Shown in pieces: positions 25,102 to 34,233 of a stretch of 64,000 nucleotides of DNA. Below the pieces are notes generated by a model. That model worked only from the letters and a program-made list of their open reading frames with translations. It did no database searches and was not told the origin of the DNA. The stretch covers positions 1 to 64,000 of the forward strand of contig JASLGG010000027.1 in assembly GCA_030150265.1 (NCBI GenBank), in the 5' to 3' direction. The stretch is from Protaetiibacter sp. GTDB lineage: Bacteria; Actinomycetota; Actinomycetes; Actinomycetales; Microbacteriaceae. A program made the position numbers and the translations under genes. Position 1 is the stretch's first letter; each line of letters opens with the position of its first letter.

Positions 25102-28100
25102 TCACCCTTCGGCACCGGGGATGTTGAGCGGCGGCAGGCCCTCCACGATGTCGACCGTGCGCAGTGACACGGTCACGAGGCGCTGGATGAGTTCGAGGAT
25201 GTAGCGCGGGTTGCTGTGCTCCTCGCCCCAGGCGTTCGCGTCGTTGACGATGCCGGAGGCCTTGTCGACGCGCACGTAGTAGCGGTCGACCACCCAGTCG
25301 ATCGCCGAGCGCGAGCCGAGCTTGTACTCGTGCGCGCGCTCGGGGATGCCGGTGAGGGTGATGTGCTCGTTGTAGTGCAGCGTCGTCTTGTCGACGCCGC
25401 GCTTGCCGCCGTAGCTCATCTTCTTCTCGACGCGCAGGTGCTCATCGCCCTCGGGAACCCCGCCGAGCGGGTACAGCTCCGCCTCCTCGTAGCCGAGGTG
25501 CAGTTCGGCGAGTTCGCCGCCGGCATCCGCGAACGCGCGGAAGTCGCCCACCTGCGGGATGCGCGGCAGCGTCCGCTTGAGGTCGGCCGCGAAGCGCTCG
25601 CGGTACTCGGGCGAGTGCAGCACGCCGTACACGAAGTGGAAGATGTCGTCCTTCGTGATCGACGGGTCGGAGTAGCGGATGCGGTAGTCGGCGAGGACCT
25701 CGTCGGTCACGTTGTCGTGGCGGATGTACTCGTCACCCTCGTCGGTGCCGAACACGTCGAGCTGACCCTCGGCAGTTTCCCGCTTCTCGTACCAGTAGCG
25801 GGGGAAGAACTGGCCACCACTGCCCGCACCGGTGACGTGGAGGTCGGGTATGGAGTCGAGGATCAGCGCCGAGAACGGAACAGCCGACCCCTTGCCGACG
25901 ATGTAGACCCCGGTGTTGAAGCTGCCATCGGGAAAGTAGCGCCCGATCGCTGCCGGTCGATCGACTAGGTCGAGATCGGTGGTGAGCATCTGCTTGTTGA
26001 AGGGTCGATACATTGCAACAGCGAGTGGTCGAGGTGACTCATCGAGACGTGTGCCCTGCGAAAGCAGACCCGCCAGCTTGTCGCTCCAACTGAAGCTGGA
26101 CGGATCATTGTCCCGAGTCCAGGCAGCGCCCGCGGACTGAGCGAGCCTCGCCGCCTCGACCTGATCGTTATAGAACTTCTTCATCGCCGCTACTCGACCC
26201 GCGAGATCCGTCGCTGACGCGGAGATTACCCACGCGTCACGGTTGGATTTGACACCGTTCGAGTACGCGCCGAACACGCCGGCAACAGTATCGCGCGCGA
26301 TGGGAGCGAACGCATCGAACTCGTTCGTGCGCTGGTTCGTCCAGTCACCGGCATCGTTCGGGGCGAGATCAGCCCACTCGATCGCTGCGCGACTGCCCGC
26401 CGCCTTCAACACCGCGAGCTTCTGTTCCCGGGTTCGATAGTCAGGCACCTCCCAGTAGTGCAAGCGTCCGACCGCATCCGTATGCGCCGGATCCTTTACG
26501 AAAATCACGATTGCGATCGTTGCGCGACTGCCGGATCCGAAGGTCTGGCCGCCTTCACGCTTCGAGGTCTCGCCCGCGGTGCGCTGGTTCCCCCGCAGGT
26601 TGAGCACGTACACGTCGCTGAACTCCTCGAGCAGCGACTTCCGCATCCCGTCGGCGGTGTTCGAGTCGATGAATCCGCCGTTGGTGACGTACGCGACGAT
26701 GCCGCGCTCGCCGACCCGGTTGCTGGCCCACTTGATGGCGCGGATGTAGGAGTCGTAGAGGTTGTTCTTGTTCTTCGCGGTCGAGCGGTCGGCGTAGTCG
26801 CGCCGGATCCAGCCGTCGAGGGTCGGATACGACAGGTTCTGGTTGTCGTCGTTGCCCGAGGTCTGCCCCTTCGAGTACGGCGGGTTCCCGATGATCACCG
26901 AGATCGGTGCGGCCGCCTGCCGCACCACGACCTCGTTGTTCGTCTCGAAGACGCCCTCGGCATCCAACTGGTCGCCGTCCTCGGTGTTCTGGAAGGTGTC
27001 GGTGAGCGCGATGCCGGGGAAGGCGACGTAGTTGCCGCCCATACGCGAGCGATACGCCTGCTCGAGGTTCACCGCCGCGACGTAGTACGCGAGCAGGCTG
27101 ATCTCGTTCGCCCACAGCTCGTGGCGGAACTTGTGCGGCAGCTTCGCATCGGGCATCAGCTCGGGGTTGAGGATGAGTTGCGCCAAGAACGTGCCTGTGC
27201 CGGTGAACGGGTCGAGGATGTGCACGCCTTCATCGGCCAGCCCCTTGCCGAAGTGCTCACGCGAGAGCTCGTCGACCGAGCGTAGGATGAAATCGACGAT
27301 CTCGTTCGGCGTGTAGACGATCCCGAGCCGTTCGGATGCCTTGCGCATCGCGAGCCGGAAGAAGCGCTCGTAGAGCTGCTTGAGGAAGCGCTGCTTGCCC
27401 TGCGCATCCGTGATCTGACCGACGGAGCGCCGTACGCCCGCGTAGAAGTCGTCGAGCTCGCGCAGCTCGGAGTCGACGTTGGTGCCCTCGAGCGCCTCGA
27501 GCATCCGCTGCATCGCGCCGGCGACCGGGTTCGACGCCGCGAAACTGTAGCCCTCGAAGAGGATCTCGAGTACCGGCTCGGTAATGATGTGCTGCGCGAG
27601 CATGTCGAGCGCGTCGGCCGCGGTGATCGACTCGTTGAGGTTGGCCCGCAGCCCCTTCACGAAGCGTTCGAACTCGCGTCGCATACCCGGCTTGGTCTCG
27701 AGGAGCTGCTCGATGCGGGCGCGCTGCCGGGCGGCCACATCTGCGACATCGCTCGCCCAGTTCTCCCAATACTCGCGATCCCCGACCTTCTTGACGATTC
27801 GGGCGTAGATCGCGTCATCCCACTCCGAGCCGAGCGGCGTGAAGTCCAGGCGAGCCTGCGCGGTCGATGCCTCACCCGACGCGGCGGCGGCGGCATCCGC
27901 ATCCTGACTGGGGAGCCACCGCTCCATGGCGATGACCTGGATCTGATCCGACTTCGCGCCCTTCGGATTGAGACGGATCGCCTCGATCGTCGCCGCGAAG
28001 CGCTCGTCGTGTGCGCGGAGCGCCTGCAATACCTCCCAGATCACCCGGAAGCGCTCGTTGTCATCGAGGGCGTCCTCGGGCGTCATGCCCGCGGGTACGG

Positions 28101-29874
28101 CGACAGGCAGGATGATGTAGCCGTAGTCCTTACCCGGCGCCTTGCGCATGACGCGGCCGACCGCCTGTACGACATCCACCTGGCTGCCGCGCGGGTTGAG
28201 GAAGACAACCGCGTCGAGGCTCGGCACGTCGACACCCTCGGTGAGGCACCGCGCGTTGGTGAGGATGCGCGTGGTGTTGCCCTTGGACTCGGCTTCAAGC
28301 CACGCGAGCAGCTCGCCGCGCTGGAGGATGTCCATCGTGCCGTCGACATGCCGGGCCTGCATGACGAGATCCGCGTCCTTGCGGGGAAGGGCCTTCGAGA
28401 GCGCGGCGTTGCCGTCGAGCATCCCAGCGACATGCCGCGACGCCGCGATGTTCTCGGCGAACGCCACCGCACGGCGCATGGGAGTCTTGGCGCTCGGCGC
28501 ATCGTCCAAGCCCTCGACCGCGGTCTTCGCGAGCGCCTTGTAGATGCCGGCTACTCGAGCAGCGTCGTTGATGTTGAGTTCCGAGCCGTCAGCCGCGAAC
28601 TGCTTCTGGAAGCCCTCGTTGACAGCGCTCTCGGACACGGCGAGCACGAGCACCTTGTAGTCGGTGAGCAGATTGCGCTCCACCGCGGCCCCGAAGCCCA
28701 GGCGGTGGAACTCGGGCCCGAAGATCTCAGGCCGGTCCATCGATGCGATCTCGACGGCCTCGGCATCCGCCTTCTTCTTCGCCGCCTCACCGTAGAGCTT
28801 CGGCGTCGCCGTCATGTAGAGACGCTTGGCTCCGCGGATGTAGTCGGCGTCGTGTATGCGCACGAAGTTCGAGACCTGGTCGGCCTCGGCATGGATGACT
28901 CCCGCGGTGCGGTGCGCCTCGTCGCAGAGCACGAGATCGAACGCGCCGAGTCCCGCCTGCTGCGCCTCATGCACGACGGGAAGGGACTGGTAGGTCGAGA
29001 AGAAGACCGTCAGCCCGCCGGGCGCGGTGGGGGTGACGAGCGCGGCGAGCAGGTCGTCGGCATTCGTCGTCGCAGCGATCTCGAGGTCGCGAAGACGGAG
29101 GTCTTCGCTGTTGCGCCCGAGTTTGCCATCCGAGCAGATGGCGAAGCTGCGCAGCGGCAGCTCGGCCTGCTGGGTCCACTCGCGCAGGGTCTGGGCGAGG
29201 AGCGCGATCGACGGGACGAGGAAGAGCACCGATCCGCCGGCACCGGCCATGCGCTCCGCGATGCGGAGGCCCGTGAAGGTTTTGCCCGTTCCGCACGCCA
29301 TGATCAGTTGTCCGCGATCGTGCTCGTCGAAGCCCATGATCGTGCTCTGCAGCGCCTCGATCTGGTGATCCCGGAGGCGCTTGCGCTCCACGACACGGGC
29401 TGCGTCCGGCGCCTCGAAGCGGTAGCTCGACCAGTCGATGACCGACTCCGCGAGATGCGCGAGGCCGATGCGCTGGGTCGGTACATGGCGATCGTTGAGG
29501 GCGTCGAGCGCGTGCTTCGACCACTTGTCGGTCGTCGTGACGACGAGCGCCTTGCCGAACGGCTTCTTCGCGGATGCCTCGAAGAAGGAGTCGATCTCGC
29601 CCTTCTGCACGGTGTGCGAAGGGTCGTAGAACTTGCATTGGATCGCCCACATCGTGCCCGTGTAGCGCTCACGAGCGACGAGGTCGATGCCGGTGTCGAC
29701 CTTGCCGTCGCGGTCAGGCCAGTCCTGCCACATCCAGACTTCGTCGAAGAGTCCTTGGTAGACCGGTTCGGTCTCGAGGTAGCGCTTTGCGAGTCGCTCG
29801 AAGTAGAGCCCCTTGGCGCGCGTGTGCGGTGCGATCTCCGCGTATTCCGCAAGCAGCTCGTGGATGGTGGTCAT
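25102..29874 (-). CDS. Single-chain type ISP restriction-modification enzyme
   Basis: 1590 residues from ATG 29874 (a TTG lies one codon earlier). Order of domains: an Mrr-like PD-(D/E)xK nuclease (about 55-150; GIDLVA...WAIQCKFY supplies D and QxK); an SF2 translocase with Walker A ACGTGKT (about 193-199), LCDEAHR (about 317-323), an 'LTEGVDVPSLDAVVF' motif and QAVGRVMRK; a gamma-type N6-adenine methyltransferase with LDPFTGTGTF (about 886) and GNPPY (about 997); then a target-recognition region. This is the full architecture and length of type ISP enzymes such as LlaGI/LlaBIII, which cut DNA after head-on translocation. Recognition site unknown. Confidence 0.92.
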   Translation of the reverse strand: MTTIHELLAEYAEIAPHTRAKGLYFERLAKRYLETEPVYQGLFDEVWMWQDWPDRDGKVDTGIDLVARERYTGTMWAIQCKFYDPSHTVQKGEIDSFFEASAKKPFGKALVVTTTDKWSKHALDALNDRHVPTQRIGLAHLAESVIDWSSYRFEAPDAARVVERKRLRDHQIEALQSTIMGFDEHDRGQLIMACGTGKTFTGLRIAERMAGAGGSVLFLVPSIALLAQTLREWTQQAELPLRSFAICSDGKLGRNSEDLRLRDLEIAATTNADDLLAALVTPTAPGGLTVFFSTYQSLPVVHEAQQAGLGAFDLVLCDEAHRTAGVIHAEADQVSNFVRIHDADYIRGAKRLYMTATPKLYGEAAKKKADAEAVEIASMDRPEIFGPEFHRLGFGAAVERNLLTDYKVLVLAVSESAVNEGFQKQFAADGSELNINDAARVAGIYKALAKTAVEGLDDAPSAKTPMRRAVAFAENIAASRHVAGMLDGNAALSKALPRKDADLVMQARHVDGTMDILQRGELLAWLEAESKGNTTRILTNARCLTEGVDVPSLDAVVFLNPRGSQVDVVQAVGRVMRKAPGKDYGYIILPVAVPAGMTPEDALDDNERFRVIWEVLQALRAHDERFAATIEAIRLNPKGAKSDQIQVIAMERWLPSQDADAAAAASGEASTAQARLDFTPLGSEWDDAIYARIVKKVGDREYWENWASDVADVAARQRARIEQLLETKPGMRREFERFVKGLRANLNESITAADALDMLAQHIITEPVLEILFEGYSFAASNPVAGAMQRMLEALEGTNVDSELRELDDFYAGVRRSVGQITDAQGKQRFLKQLYERFFRLAMRKASERLGIVYTPNEIVDFILRSVDELSREHFGKGLADEGVHILDPFTGTGTFLAQLILNPELMPDAKLPHKFRHELWANEISLLAYYVAAVNLEQAYRSRMGGNYVAFPGIALTDTFQNTEDGDQLDAEGVFETNNEVVVRQAAAPISVIIGNPPYSKGQTSGNDDNQNLSYPTLDGWIRRDYADRSTAKNKNNLYDSYIRAIKWASNRVGERGIVAYVTNGGFIDSNTADGMRKSLLEEFSDVYVLNLRGNQRTAGETSKREGGQTFGSGSRATIAIVIFVKDPAHTDAVGRLHYWEVPDYRTREQKLAVLKAAGSRAAIEWADLAPNDAGDWTNQRTNEFDAFAPIARDTVAGVFGAYSNGVKSNRDAWVISASATDLAGRVAAMKKFYNDQVEAARLAQSAGAAWTRDNDPSSFSWSDKLAGLLSQGTRLDESPRPLAVAMYRPFNKQMLTTDLDLVDRPAAIGRYFPDGSFNTGVYIVGKGSAVPFSALILDSIPDLHVTGAGSGGQFFPRYWYEKRETAEGQLDVFGTDEGDEYIRHDNVTDEVLADYRIRYSDPSITKDDIFHFVYGVLHSPEYRERFAADLKRTLPRIPQVGDFRAFADAGGELAELHLGYEEAELYPLGGVPEGDEHLRVEKKMSYGGKRGVDKTTLHYNEHITLTGIPERAHEYKLGSRSAIDWVVDRYYVRVDKASGIVNDANAWGEEHSNPRYILELIQRLVTVSLRTVDIVEGLPPLNIPGAEG

Positions 29875-29916
29875 CAACGCCCCCTGGCCGGCACAGCACC
29901 GGATCGAGCATCCGGG

Positions 29917-29938
29917 CGTGATGCATTAAAGCATCACG
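29917..29938. promoter_or_regulatory. Palindromic operator between the R-M gene and its XRE regulator
   Basis: cgtgatgc 29917-29924 and gcatcacg 29931-29938 are perfect 8-bp half-sites with an A/T-only 6-bp spacer (attaaa). This is the only conspicuous A/T-rich patch in the 110-bp divergent intergenic region. The position and symmetry fit the operator of the XRE-type controller encoded at 29985. Confidence 0.6.
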
Positions 29939-29984
29939 TCTCCGACATCTCGTCTCGCGTGCGTGCGACCGTTAGGCATGAGAG

Positions 29985-30290
29985 GTGCCCGACGTCCCCT
30001 CTTCGAATGCCTCTCGCGTCGTCGGAGAGCGGCTCAAGACGGCACGGCTGCAGCTCGGCGTCTCGCAGATGGAGCTCGCGCACCTCGCCGGGATGAACGT
30101 GGCCAACTACGGCAAGATCGAGCGCGGCACCGGCAACCCCACGCTCGACACGATCGTGCGACTCGCGGGCGTGATGGGGCTCGACCCGAGTGCTCTCGTG
30201 GGCGGCCTCGGGCTCCGGGATCTGCCGCCGGCGAAGTCGAGCTACACGGTCGCGGAGTTCCTCAGCGAGAAGCAGCGCGCCGCGCGCTGA
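29985..30290 (+). CDS. XRE-family HTH regulator beside the R-M enzyme
   Basis: 101 residues from GTG 29985. Residues about 12-68 form a lambda-repressor-like HTH ('VGERLKTARLQLGVSQMELAHLAGMNVANYGKIERGTGNPTLDTIVRLAGVM'). The C-terminal about 30 residues ('SSYTVAEFLSEKQRAAR') are a short tail. Divergent from the type ISP gene with a palindrome in between. It probably acts like a restriction-controller protein, delaying or limiting R-M expression. That role is inferred from position. Confidence 0.85.
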   Translation: MPDVPSSNASRVVGERLKTARLQLGVSQMELAHLAGMNVANYGKIERGTGNPTLDTIVRLAGVMGLDPSALVGGLGLRDLPPAKSSYTVAEFLSEKQRAAR

Positions 30291-30557
30291 TCAGAACGCC
30301 ACCCGCCACAGGTACTCCCCGCCGTCGGGCCGCAGCCAGCGGACCACGAGCACCGTCGCGCGCGCGAGGTCGTCACCGCGGATGACGAGCTCCAGCTGCT
30401 CCGTGGGGTGCAGTACGCGCGGGGGAGTGGTGGGCATCATCCCGGGTCCGAGCAGCGTCACCGTGACGCCGCGCACCGTCTCTGGCCCGTCGTTCCGCAA
30501 GCGGAACCGGGGCGCCGCGCTGCGATCGAACGTGAAGGGAACGCTGTACGGCTTCAT
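30291..30557 (-). CDS. Hypothetical small beta-rich protein
   Basis: 88 residues from ATG 30557, chosen over an upstream start because the conserved-looking part begins MKPYSVPFTFDRSAAPRFRL. Predicted to be all-beta ('RFRLRNDGPETVRGVTVTLLG', 'LELVIRGDDLARATVLVVRWL'), perhaps an Ig-like or C2-like sandwich. No signal peptide and no known family. Its stop abuts the stop of the convergent XRE gene. Confidence 0.6.
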   Translation of the reverse strand: MKPYSVPFTFDRSAAPRFRLRNDGPETVRGVTVTLLGPGMMPTTPPRVLHPTEQLELVIRGDDLARATVLVVRWLRPDGGEYLWRVAF

Positions 30558-30675
30558 GTGGCGGACGCTAGATGCAGCCCCTGACTCGAACATCTATTCG
30601 ATGGATGGTGTGACATCACGCGGACTGGGGAGGACGGGAGCACCTCATCCGAGACGGCTCGCGTAGCGTTGGAGC

Positions 30676-31614
30676 ATGGAATCCGCCGTCGAGGACCCGG
30701 GCATCCCGGATGCCGCCCTCACTCCCTCCGTGCTCGCGGCGGACGGCTCGCCGGTGCTGCCGGGCGACACGCAGGCGCCGACCCGTCCGACGGGAGCGGT
30801 GTCGCCGGCCGGCTCGCGGATCGACGCGATCCTCGACCGCGTGATGTCGGTGCACCGTCCCGCGGTGCTCGCCCATCTGCGCGGCATCCGCTCGAAGTAC
30901 CCGGATGCCTCGCCCGAGCAGGTGCTGCGGATCCTCGAGCGCCGCTACCTCACCACGGTCACCGCGAGCGGTGCCGGCGTCGGTGTCGCGGCGGCCGTGC
31001 CCGCCGTGGGCACCGGAGCGGCGCTCGCCCTCTCGGGGGCGGAAGCCGTGCTGTTCCTGGAGGCGACCGCGCTCTTCGCGCAGTCGGTCGCGGAGCTCCA
31101 CGGCATCCCCGTGGAGGACCCGGATCGCGGCCGCGCGCTCGTGCTCGCCATGGTGATCGGCGGGCCGTCTCAGGAGCTGATCCAGCAGTTCACCGGGCAG
31201 GCGAGCGGCCGTGGGCCCGCGAAGCCCGAGTTCTGGGGCATCCTGCTCGCCAAGAACCTGCCGCGCACCGCCGTCACCCAGTTCATGGACCGGGTGCGCG
31301 AGGTCTACCTGCCGCGGATGATGGCATCTGCGGGAGGCGGCGTGGTCGGGCGCGTCATCCCGTTCGGCGTGGGTGCCGTGGTGGGCGGCGCGGCCAACCA
31401 GATCCTCGGGCGTCGCGTGGTCAACACCGCTCGCACCGCGTTCGGCCCGCCCCCGGGACGGTTCCCCGAGAGCACCGCGCCGAAGCTCGTGGCGCCGGGG
31501 CCGCGGGCCACCCGGAAGGCCGAGCGCGCGGTCGCCACGGCGGAGCGCCGGGCGATCCGCGCCGCGCAGAGGCCGCGGAAGGCGCTGCCCGCGCCCGAGC
31601 GGCCCGGGGAGTGA
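30676..31614 (+). CDS. EcsC-like membrane-associated protein of unknown function
   Basis: 312 residues from ATG 30676. After a disordered N-terminus (about 1-50) comes a helical domain with hydrophobic stretches 'TASGAGVGVAAAVPAVGTGAALALSGAEAVLFLEATALF' and 'GGGVVGRVIPFGVGAVVGGAANQILGRRVV'. The latter glycine-rich hairpin-like membrane segments resemble EcsC-type proteins. The C-terminus is Arg/Lys/Ala-rich. Function unknown. It ends ten bases from the convergent TagH-like gene. Confidence 0.55.
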   Translation: MESAVEDPGIPDAALTPSVLAADGSPVLPGDTQAPTRPTGAVSPAGSRIDAILDRVMSVHRPAVLAHLRGIRSKYPDASPEQVLRILERRYLTTVTASGAGVGVAAAVPAVGTGAALALSGAEAVLFLEATALFAQSVAELHGIPVEDPDRGRALVLAMVIGGPSQELIQQFTGQASGRGPAKPEFWGILLAKNLPRTAVTQFMDRVREVYLPRMMASAGGGVVGRVIPFGVGAVVGGAANQILGRRVVNTARTAFGPPPGRFPESTAPKLVAPGPRATRKAERAVATAERRAIRAAQRPRKALPAPERPGE

Positions 31615-31624
31615 CGCCGGGGGC

Positions 31625-32368
31625 TCAGCTCACGCCGTAGTCGGCGTTGTACCGATCGACGACCTCGCGGATGGGCGCGTCGAGCACGAGGGCGCCCTTG
31701 TCGAGGTAGAGCCCGCGGGTGCAGAAGCGCAGCAGGTCGCGCTCGCTGTGCGACACGAAGAACAGGGTGCGGCCGCCCGCGAGCAGCTCCTCGATACGGG
31801 TGTAGCACTTGTCGCGGAACGCCTTGTCGCCGACCGCGAGCACCTCGTCGACGAGGATCACGGGCTCCTCGAGCCGGGAGATGACGGCGAACGCGATGCG
31901 CACCTTCATGCCGCTCGACAGGTGCTTGTAGGGGGTGTCGACGAACTCGGCGATCTCGGCGAACTCGATGATCTCGTCGAAGCGCTCGTCGATCTCGTGC
32001 TTCGTCATGCCGTGGAGGCCCGCCGTCAGGTAGACGTTGTCGCGCACGGAGAGGTCGTTGACGAACCCGCCCGTGATCTCGATGAGCGGCGCGACGCCGC
32101 CGTGCACGCCGATGGTCCCCTCGTCGGGATAGACCACCTGCGCCACGAGCTTGAGCAGTGTCGACTTTCCCTGTCCGTTGCGGCCGACCACGCCGATCGC
32201 CTCGCCGGCCCGCACGTCGAAGTCGACGCCGCGCAGGGCCCAGAACTCGCCGGGCCGGGTGCGGCGGTTGCGCCCCGCGAACAGGTCCTTGAAGCTGCGG
32301 CGCGAGGAGCGATTCCGTTTGAAGCGGATGCCGGCGCCGTGCACCGAGATGACGATCTCCTCCGCCAT
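31625..32368 (-). CDS. Polysaccharide/teichoic acid ABC exporter, ATPase (TagH/Wzt-like)
   Basis: 247 residues from ATG 32368. Walker A GRNGQGKST at 62-70, the signature HLSSGMKVRIAFA, Walker B 'PVILVDEVLAVGD' and the H-loop 'FFVSHSERDL'. The N-terminal insertion (FKRNRSSRRSFKDLF) and D-loop sequence are typical of TagH/Wzt/RfbB-type exporters. No C-terminal carbohydrate-binding extension is present. The start overlaps the permease stop (ATGA), so the two are coupled. It should energise export of the wall polymer built by the neighbouring TagF-like enzymes. Confidence 0.9.
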   Translation of the reverse strand: MAEEIVISVHGAGIRFKRNRSSRRSFKDLFAGRNRRTRPGEFWALRGVDFDVRAGEAIGVVGRNGQGKSTLLKLVAQVVYPDEGTIGVHGGVAPLIEITGGFVNDLSVRDNVYLTAGLHGMTKHEIDERFDEIIEFAEIAEFVDTPYKHLSSGMKVRIAFAVISRLEEPVILVDEVLAVGDKAFRDKCYTRIEELLAGGRTLFFVSHSERDLLRFCTRGLYLDKGALVLDAPIREVVDRYNADYGVS

Positions 32369-33189
32369 CAGATCTCCTTCAGCACGGCGCGGATGGTGCG
32401 GCGAAAGACCGCGATGCCGAGCGCGAGGAAGGCGAGCGAGATCACCGCGGAGGTGCCGACCGCGAACCAGTCGAGCTCCGAGGGGAAGAAGGCGGAGCGG
32501 TAGAGCGCGAAGATGCCGGTGAGCGGATTGAACGCCCCCCAGAAGTGGAAGTCGACCGGCGTCCTCGGGAGGTCGCGGAGGCCGTAGATGATGGGCGAGG
32601 CGTAGAACGCGAAGCGCAGCACGAGCTTCACGGCGCGCTCGAGGTCGCGGAAGAACACCACGAGCGGCGCCACGATGAGCCCGATGCCCGTCGTGAGGAT
32701 CGTCTGCAGCACGATCCCGAGGAGCGACCAGAGCGCCTCGACGTGCAGATGTGCGGGGTGCGCCGTCCAGAGCGTGCCGACCGCGAAGAGGGCGATCACC
32801 GGGATGCTCGCCACGAACTCGATGCCCTTCGAGAGCACGAGCCGCGTCACCCAGATGGTGCGCGGGATGGTGGTGGAGCGGATGAGCTTGGCCTCGCGGG
32901 TGAAGGCGCGCGTGGCATCCGTGATGGCGCCGTTGAACCACATCCAGGGCAGCAGCCCGGTGAGCAGGAACACGATGTACGGCTCGTGGCCCACGCCCCG
33001 GCCGAACACCTGCGTGAAGACGAACCAGTAGATCGCGCTCATCGCGAGCGGATCGAGGATCGACCAGAAGTATCCGAGGAAGGAGGTCGAGTACCGCACC
33101 TTCAGGTCGCGTGTGGTGAGCAACCACAGCGAACGCCGGTACCGGGTGAACGGGGACCAGTCGCGTCGGGACAGCGCGGCAGAGGTCAC
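32368..33189 (-). CDS. ABC-2 type polysaccharide/teichoic acid exporter permease (TagG/Wzm-like)
   Basis: 273 residues from GTG 33189. Six hydrophobic helices with the ABC-2 pattern: 'LLTTRDLKVRYSTSFLGYFWSILDPLAMSAIYWFVF', 'LLPWMWFNGAITDATRAF', 'FYASPIIYGLRDLP' and 'NPLTGIFALYRSAFFP' are hallmark TagG/Wzm stretches. It forms the membrane channel for the ATPase encoded next. Expected substrate: a lipid-linked wall polymer. Confidence 0.9.
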   Translation of the reverse strand: MTSAALSRRDWSPFTRYRRSLWLLTTRDLKVRYSTSFLGYFWSILDPLAMSAIYWFVFTQVFGRGVGHEPYIVFLLTGLLPWMWFNGAITDATRAFTREAKLIRSTTIPRTIWVTRLVLSKGIEFVASIPVIALFAVGTLWTAHPAHLHVEALWSLLGIVLQTILTTGIGLIVAPLVVFFRDLERAVKLVLRFAFYASPIIYGLRDLPRTPVDFHFWGAFNPLTGIFALYRSAFFPSELDWFAVGTSAVISLAFLALGIAVFRRTIRAVLKEI

Positions 33190-33313
33190 CGCACCAATCT
33201 ATCGGGACTCCGCCCTCGGGCGACTCTGCTGTGTCGGCACTCGATCGGCCGGGCGCTCGCGCGCGGCCGGCTGATCGGCCGAGGGCTGCGGATTATCGCA
33301 GCCCCAAAACGAT
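33190..33313. other. Intergenic segment with imperfect palindrome
   Basis: 124 bp between the nucleotidyltransferase stop and the permease start. It contains a GC-rich imperfect inverted repeat (gatcggccgggcgc around 33243 against gcgcggccggctgatc to about 33276). It may terminate the upstream gene or carry the promoter of the exporter pair. No gene seen. Confidence 0.35.
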
Positions 33314-34006
33314 TCAGACGTATGCGTTCGCGCGCTCGAGGTCCTCGGCGAAGTCGATCTCGACCGCGTAGAGGTCGGAGATGTCGACCGGCTGGAAGCG
33401 CACGCCGTCGCTCTCGATCGCGAGCTCGATGCCGCGCTCGAAGTAGTCCTGCGCGTCGCAGCGCTGCAGCTGGCGCACGAGCGCCGCCTTGTCGCGGCTC
33501 GACACGAAGTTGATGCCGACGGCCTCGCCGAGCCCGCCGCGCACCGTCTTCGACAGCTCGCGGATGTGGCCCGTCTCGTCGGTCGTGTACTTGACCTCCT
33601 CGTCGGACACCTTCGCGGTGTTCACCGAGACGAAGCTCTGGTCGCGGGCGACGAGGTCGCCGGCGCGCACGAGGGCCTCGGGGTCGAAGACGACGTCGCC
33701 GTTGAGCCACAGCACGGGGGCGTCCTTGGTGGCCTTGAGCGCACGCAGGAGGCTCTTCGACGTGTTGGTCTGGTCGTAGGCCTCGTTGTAGACGAAGTCC
33801 GCGTGCGGGAAGGCCTCGATGATGTGCTCGAGCTTGTAGCCGACGACGATCGTGACCTTGACGTCGCGTCCGAACGCCTGGTGGATGTTGTCGAACTGCT
33901 GCTGCATGATCGTGCGGCCGTCGCTCAGCTCGGTGAGCGGCTTCGGAAGCGAACGGCCCAGGCGGCTGCCCATGCCGGCGGCAAGGATCACGATCTGGGT
34001 GGTCAC
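33314..34006 (-). CDS. Sugar/choline-type nucleotidyltransferase (LicC/IspD-like NTP transferase)
   Basis: 230 residues from GTG 34006, preceded by gaggagacccc; the frame is open 11 codons further. The nucleotidyltransferase signature is AAGMGSRLGRSLPKPL (residues about 8-23), with 'LWLNGDVVFDPEAL' as metal-binding region and 'YFERGIELAI' near the end. The pattern is close to phosphocholine cytidylyltransferase LicC-type enzymes. It likely makes an activated precursor for the wall polymer handled by the TagF-like and TagGH-like genes. Exact substrate unproven. Confidence 0.8.
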   Translation of the reverse strand: MTTQIVILAAGMGSRLGRSLPKPLTELSDGRTIMQQQFDNIHQAFGRDVKVTIVVGYKLEHIIEAFPHADFVYNEAYDQTNTSKSLLRALKATKDAPVLWLNGDVVFDPEALVRAGDLVARDQSFVSVNTAKVSDEEVKYTTDETGHIRELSKTVRGGLGEAVGINFVSSRDKAALVRQLQRCDAQDYFERGIELAIESDGVRFQPVDISDLYAVEIDFAEDLERANAYV

Positions 34007-34233
34007 GGGGTCTCCTCGATGGTCTCTGCGGCGCGGCATCCGGAGTTCATCCCCTGTTTACCGCACACCTGTGTCAGGACACGCCGTTGTGCTGTCAAAA
34101 GCCTATCGACGGACGCCGTGAAGTCACGGGACGTTCACTCTTCGTTCTCGTTTCGTGATGTCGGGTCCTCCTCTCGGATGATTCACGGCCAGGAGCATCC
34201 GGAGCGGGTCTCAGCTGTTGATACGGTGATGCG

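Noticed and set aside
27589..30096. 835-codon open frame antisense to the type ISP gene
   Set aside because: Shadow frame without any domain; the minus-strand protein has all R-M motifs.
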